This document shows positions 38,151-39,384 of a stretch of DNA of 39,384 nucleotides, piece by piece. The DNA is from Melanopsichium pennsylvanicum. Lineage: Eukaryota > Basidiomycota > Ustilaginomycetes > Ustilaginales. The DNA lies in NCBI GenBank assembly GCA_900208305.1, contig OAPG01000028.1, positions 1 to 39,384 on the forward strand, read 5' to 3'. The stretch's first letter is position 1. Every line of letters begins with the position of its first letter. The notes below the pieces were generated by a model. It was given only the letters and a program-made list of their open reading frames with translations, was not told the DNA's origin and ran no database searches. The translations under genes and the position numbers were made by a program.

Positions 38151-39384
38151 TAAAAGTGAAAGTAACAATTCACTTCGTTAGAGGTAGAAAAAAAGAAAAA
38201 TCAACTTATCTATCTGATGCCTACGAAAAGGATCTAGGACAATCTACTGAGAATGTGCACCTAAAAGCACAATGTCATATTCAGAGTGGTAACCCTACTG
38301 ATCAGACAACTATCAATGAGGTGCAAAAAGCTTTTCATTCTATCCCGCCGGTAGGCACTCAGGAAGAACTAGATAAACTAGCTAGTATTTCATCCAGTAC
38401 AATTCTTCTTTCAGACAGCATTAGTTAAATCCGAAAAGCATTTCAAGCTATTGTAGGAGTTGGACGTAGCAAACTTGTATCTAATAAACGTGTTTATGGT
38501 GTTTACGTATTCACTAACCTAATCAAAAATGATCAACTAGTTGGTAGCAGTATGAGTCTCTCTGTTCGACTAGTACATTATTTTAAACCTAGCACTCTAG
38601 CCACTAGTTCACGTTATTTTGTTTTTACATCTAACACTATACAAATATTCCGATTTTTAGCTAGAGATTTCTATTTTGTTAAAATGGAATGGTTATGCAG
38701 TAAAGATATTACTAAACTGCAAAGTCTTGTACTGTGTCTGAAACAATATTCTATTTTCACTCTTAATAGTACACTTAATACAATGAAAGTTGATGGTGTT
38801 ACACCCAGTGAAAAGTGAAAGTAGTATTATTAAAGCTAACTCTGTCCCTGTCTATGTTTATGTGAATGATATTCTTATTTATATTAGTTCTAGTGCAGCT
38901 CAACTATAACTGAAACAGATATCTCTCGAGCAACAATTAGTCTAGCAACGGCTAACCCTAACCGTCTTGTTTTTTTATCTTTATCACTCAGCAGGCTCAC
39001 ACTCAATCAATTCTTTCTACTTGTGTTCTACTATCTACAGAAGAATTTGTAGACCTAGTTAAAGAAGCTCGATCTATTTTTACTAAATCACCCAAACCAC
39101 ATCTAACACCGGAAAACCGTCTAGCAGTAAAATCACAGAAGATTAAGATTGGGGCCTTCGACCGCCGAAGGAAAAAATAGGAAACAGGGAAAACTTATTA
39201 CAAAGAAAGTATTTATCAAATGAATCCGTTTACACGAACACTAGGTCCCACAAAAATGTTAGTATGGATACTATTCGTAAATGTATATCTAAGGGAACAA
39301 CATATAAAGGATGGAAATTCTCTAGTACTCCTCAGGCCAATTATTATAACATATCCTTATGCAATGAACCTTTCCCAAACAAGC
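38151..39384 (+). pseudogene. GIY-YIG homing endonuclease after nad3, runs off the window
   Basis: Same family as the HEG after nad1. An acidic-basic N-terminal part (AYEKDLG; compare VLEKDLG) is followed by the domain VYGVYVFTNLIKNDQLVGSS (~38492-38551), then MSLSVRLVHYF, and LCLKQYSIFTLNSTLNTMKV (~38735-38790). SVPVYVYVNDILIYISSSAA (~38842-38901) corresponds to QPIYLYLDDVLVFEAASAA in the nad1 HEG. Stops and shifts occur near 38428, 38480 and 38818. GC elements lie near 38344 (CCCGCCGGTAGGC) and 39152-39170 (GGCCTTCG..CGAAGG). The last 190 bases encode a NUMOD-like module (NVSMDTIRKCISKGTTYKGW). A stranded nad3 3' end would be expected past the window. Confidence 0.8.

Noticed and set aside
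38060..38450. nad4L after nad3
   Set aside because: The protein is hydrophilic and leads into a GIY-YIG domain; no nad4L helices are seen.

Overview
This window reads as part of a fungal mitochondrial genome. It carries most of the large-subunit rRNA gene (rnl), rps3, cox2, atp6, atp8, cox1, nad1, nad2 and nad3, seven tRNA genes plus one weaker candidate, and a dense load of group I introns and homing-endonuclease genes (HEGs). Genes lie on both strands. TGA must be read as Trp (translation table 4) in several HEGs, for example GIY-IW at 31073-31075 and SHW-ICGDG at 25392-25394. The core genes in the window never use TGA. GC-rich small inverted repeats, mixed strands, and HEG insertions that leave displaced 3' ends of atp6, cox2 and nad1 resemble what has been described for arbuscular mycorrhizal fungi (Glomeromycota). 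That placement is inference; no species can be named from this window.

Layout. 1-9310 (+): rnl from domain II to its 3' end. It is cut by six group I introns. Three are sister introns with near-identical 3' ends and related LAGLIDADG HEGs. One sits at the omega site (E. coli 2449) and holds a wrecked I-SceI-like gene. One at 2504 has an intact LAGLIDADG HEG. One at 2596 has a GIY-YIG HEG with a single frameshift. 9311-13340 (+): tRNA-Pro, a GIY-YIG relic, tRNA-Asn, rps3, tRNA-Gly. 13340-18350: a copied nad2 5' end, HEG relics, a displaced cox2 3' end, cox2 (-), tRNA-Val (-) and a displaced atp6 3' end. 18351-23084 (-): a long degenerate HEG, an unknown ORF, atp6, atp8. 23085-31960 (-): cox1, seven exons (1587 nt spliced, 528 aa) and six introns. 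31961-35195 (-): tRNA-Ser, a displaced nad1 3' end, tRNA-Arg, a GIY-YIG HEG, nad1. 36099-39384 (+): nad2, nad3, then another HEG of the nad1-associated family that runs off the end.

How it works together. The core genes encode subunits of complex I (nad1, nad2, nad3), complex IV (cox1, cox2) and ATP synthase (atp6, atp8), plus ribosome parts (rnl, rps3). The rest is mobile DNA in three layers: group I introns with HEGs; free-standing HEGs inserted at the 3' ends of core genes, which replaced the native end with an imported one and left the old end stranded; and short GC hairpins of about 11-30 nt that have landed repeatedly in HEGs, often in the LAGLIDADG motif itself. At least seven hairpins lie in the HEG of cox1 intron 4.

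Caution. Many reading-frame breaks, including one in nad2 and two in nad3, would be repaired by changing one homopolymer run by one base. They may be sequencing errors rather than decay, frameshifting or editing.
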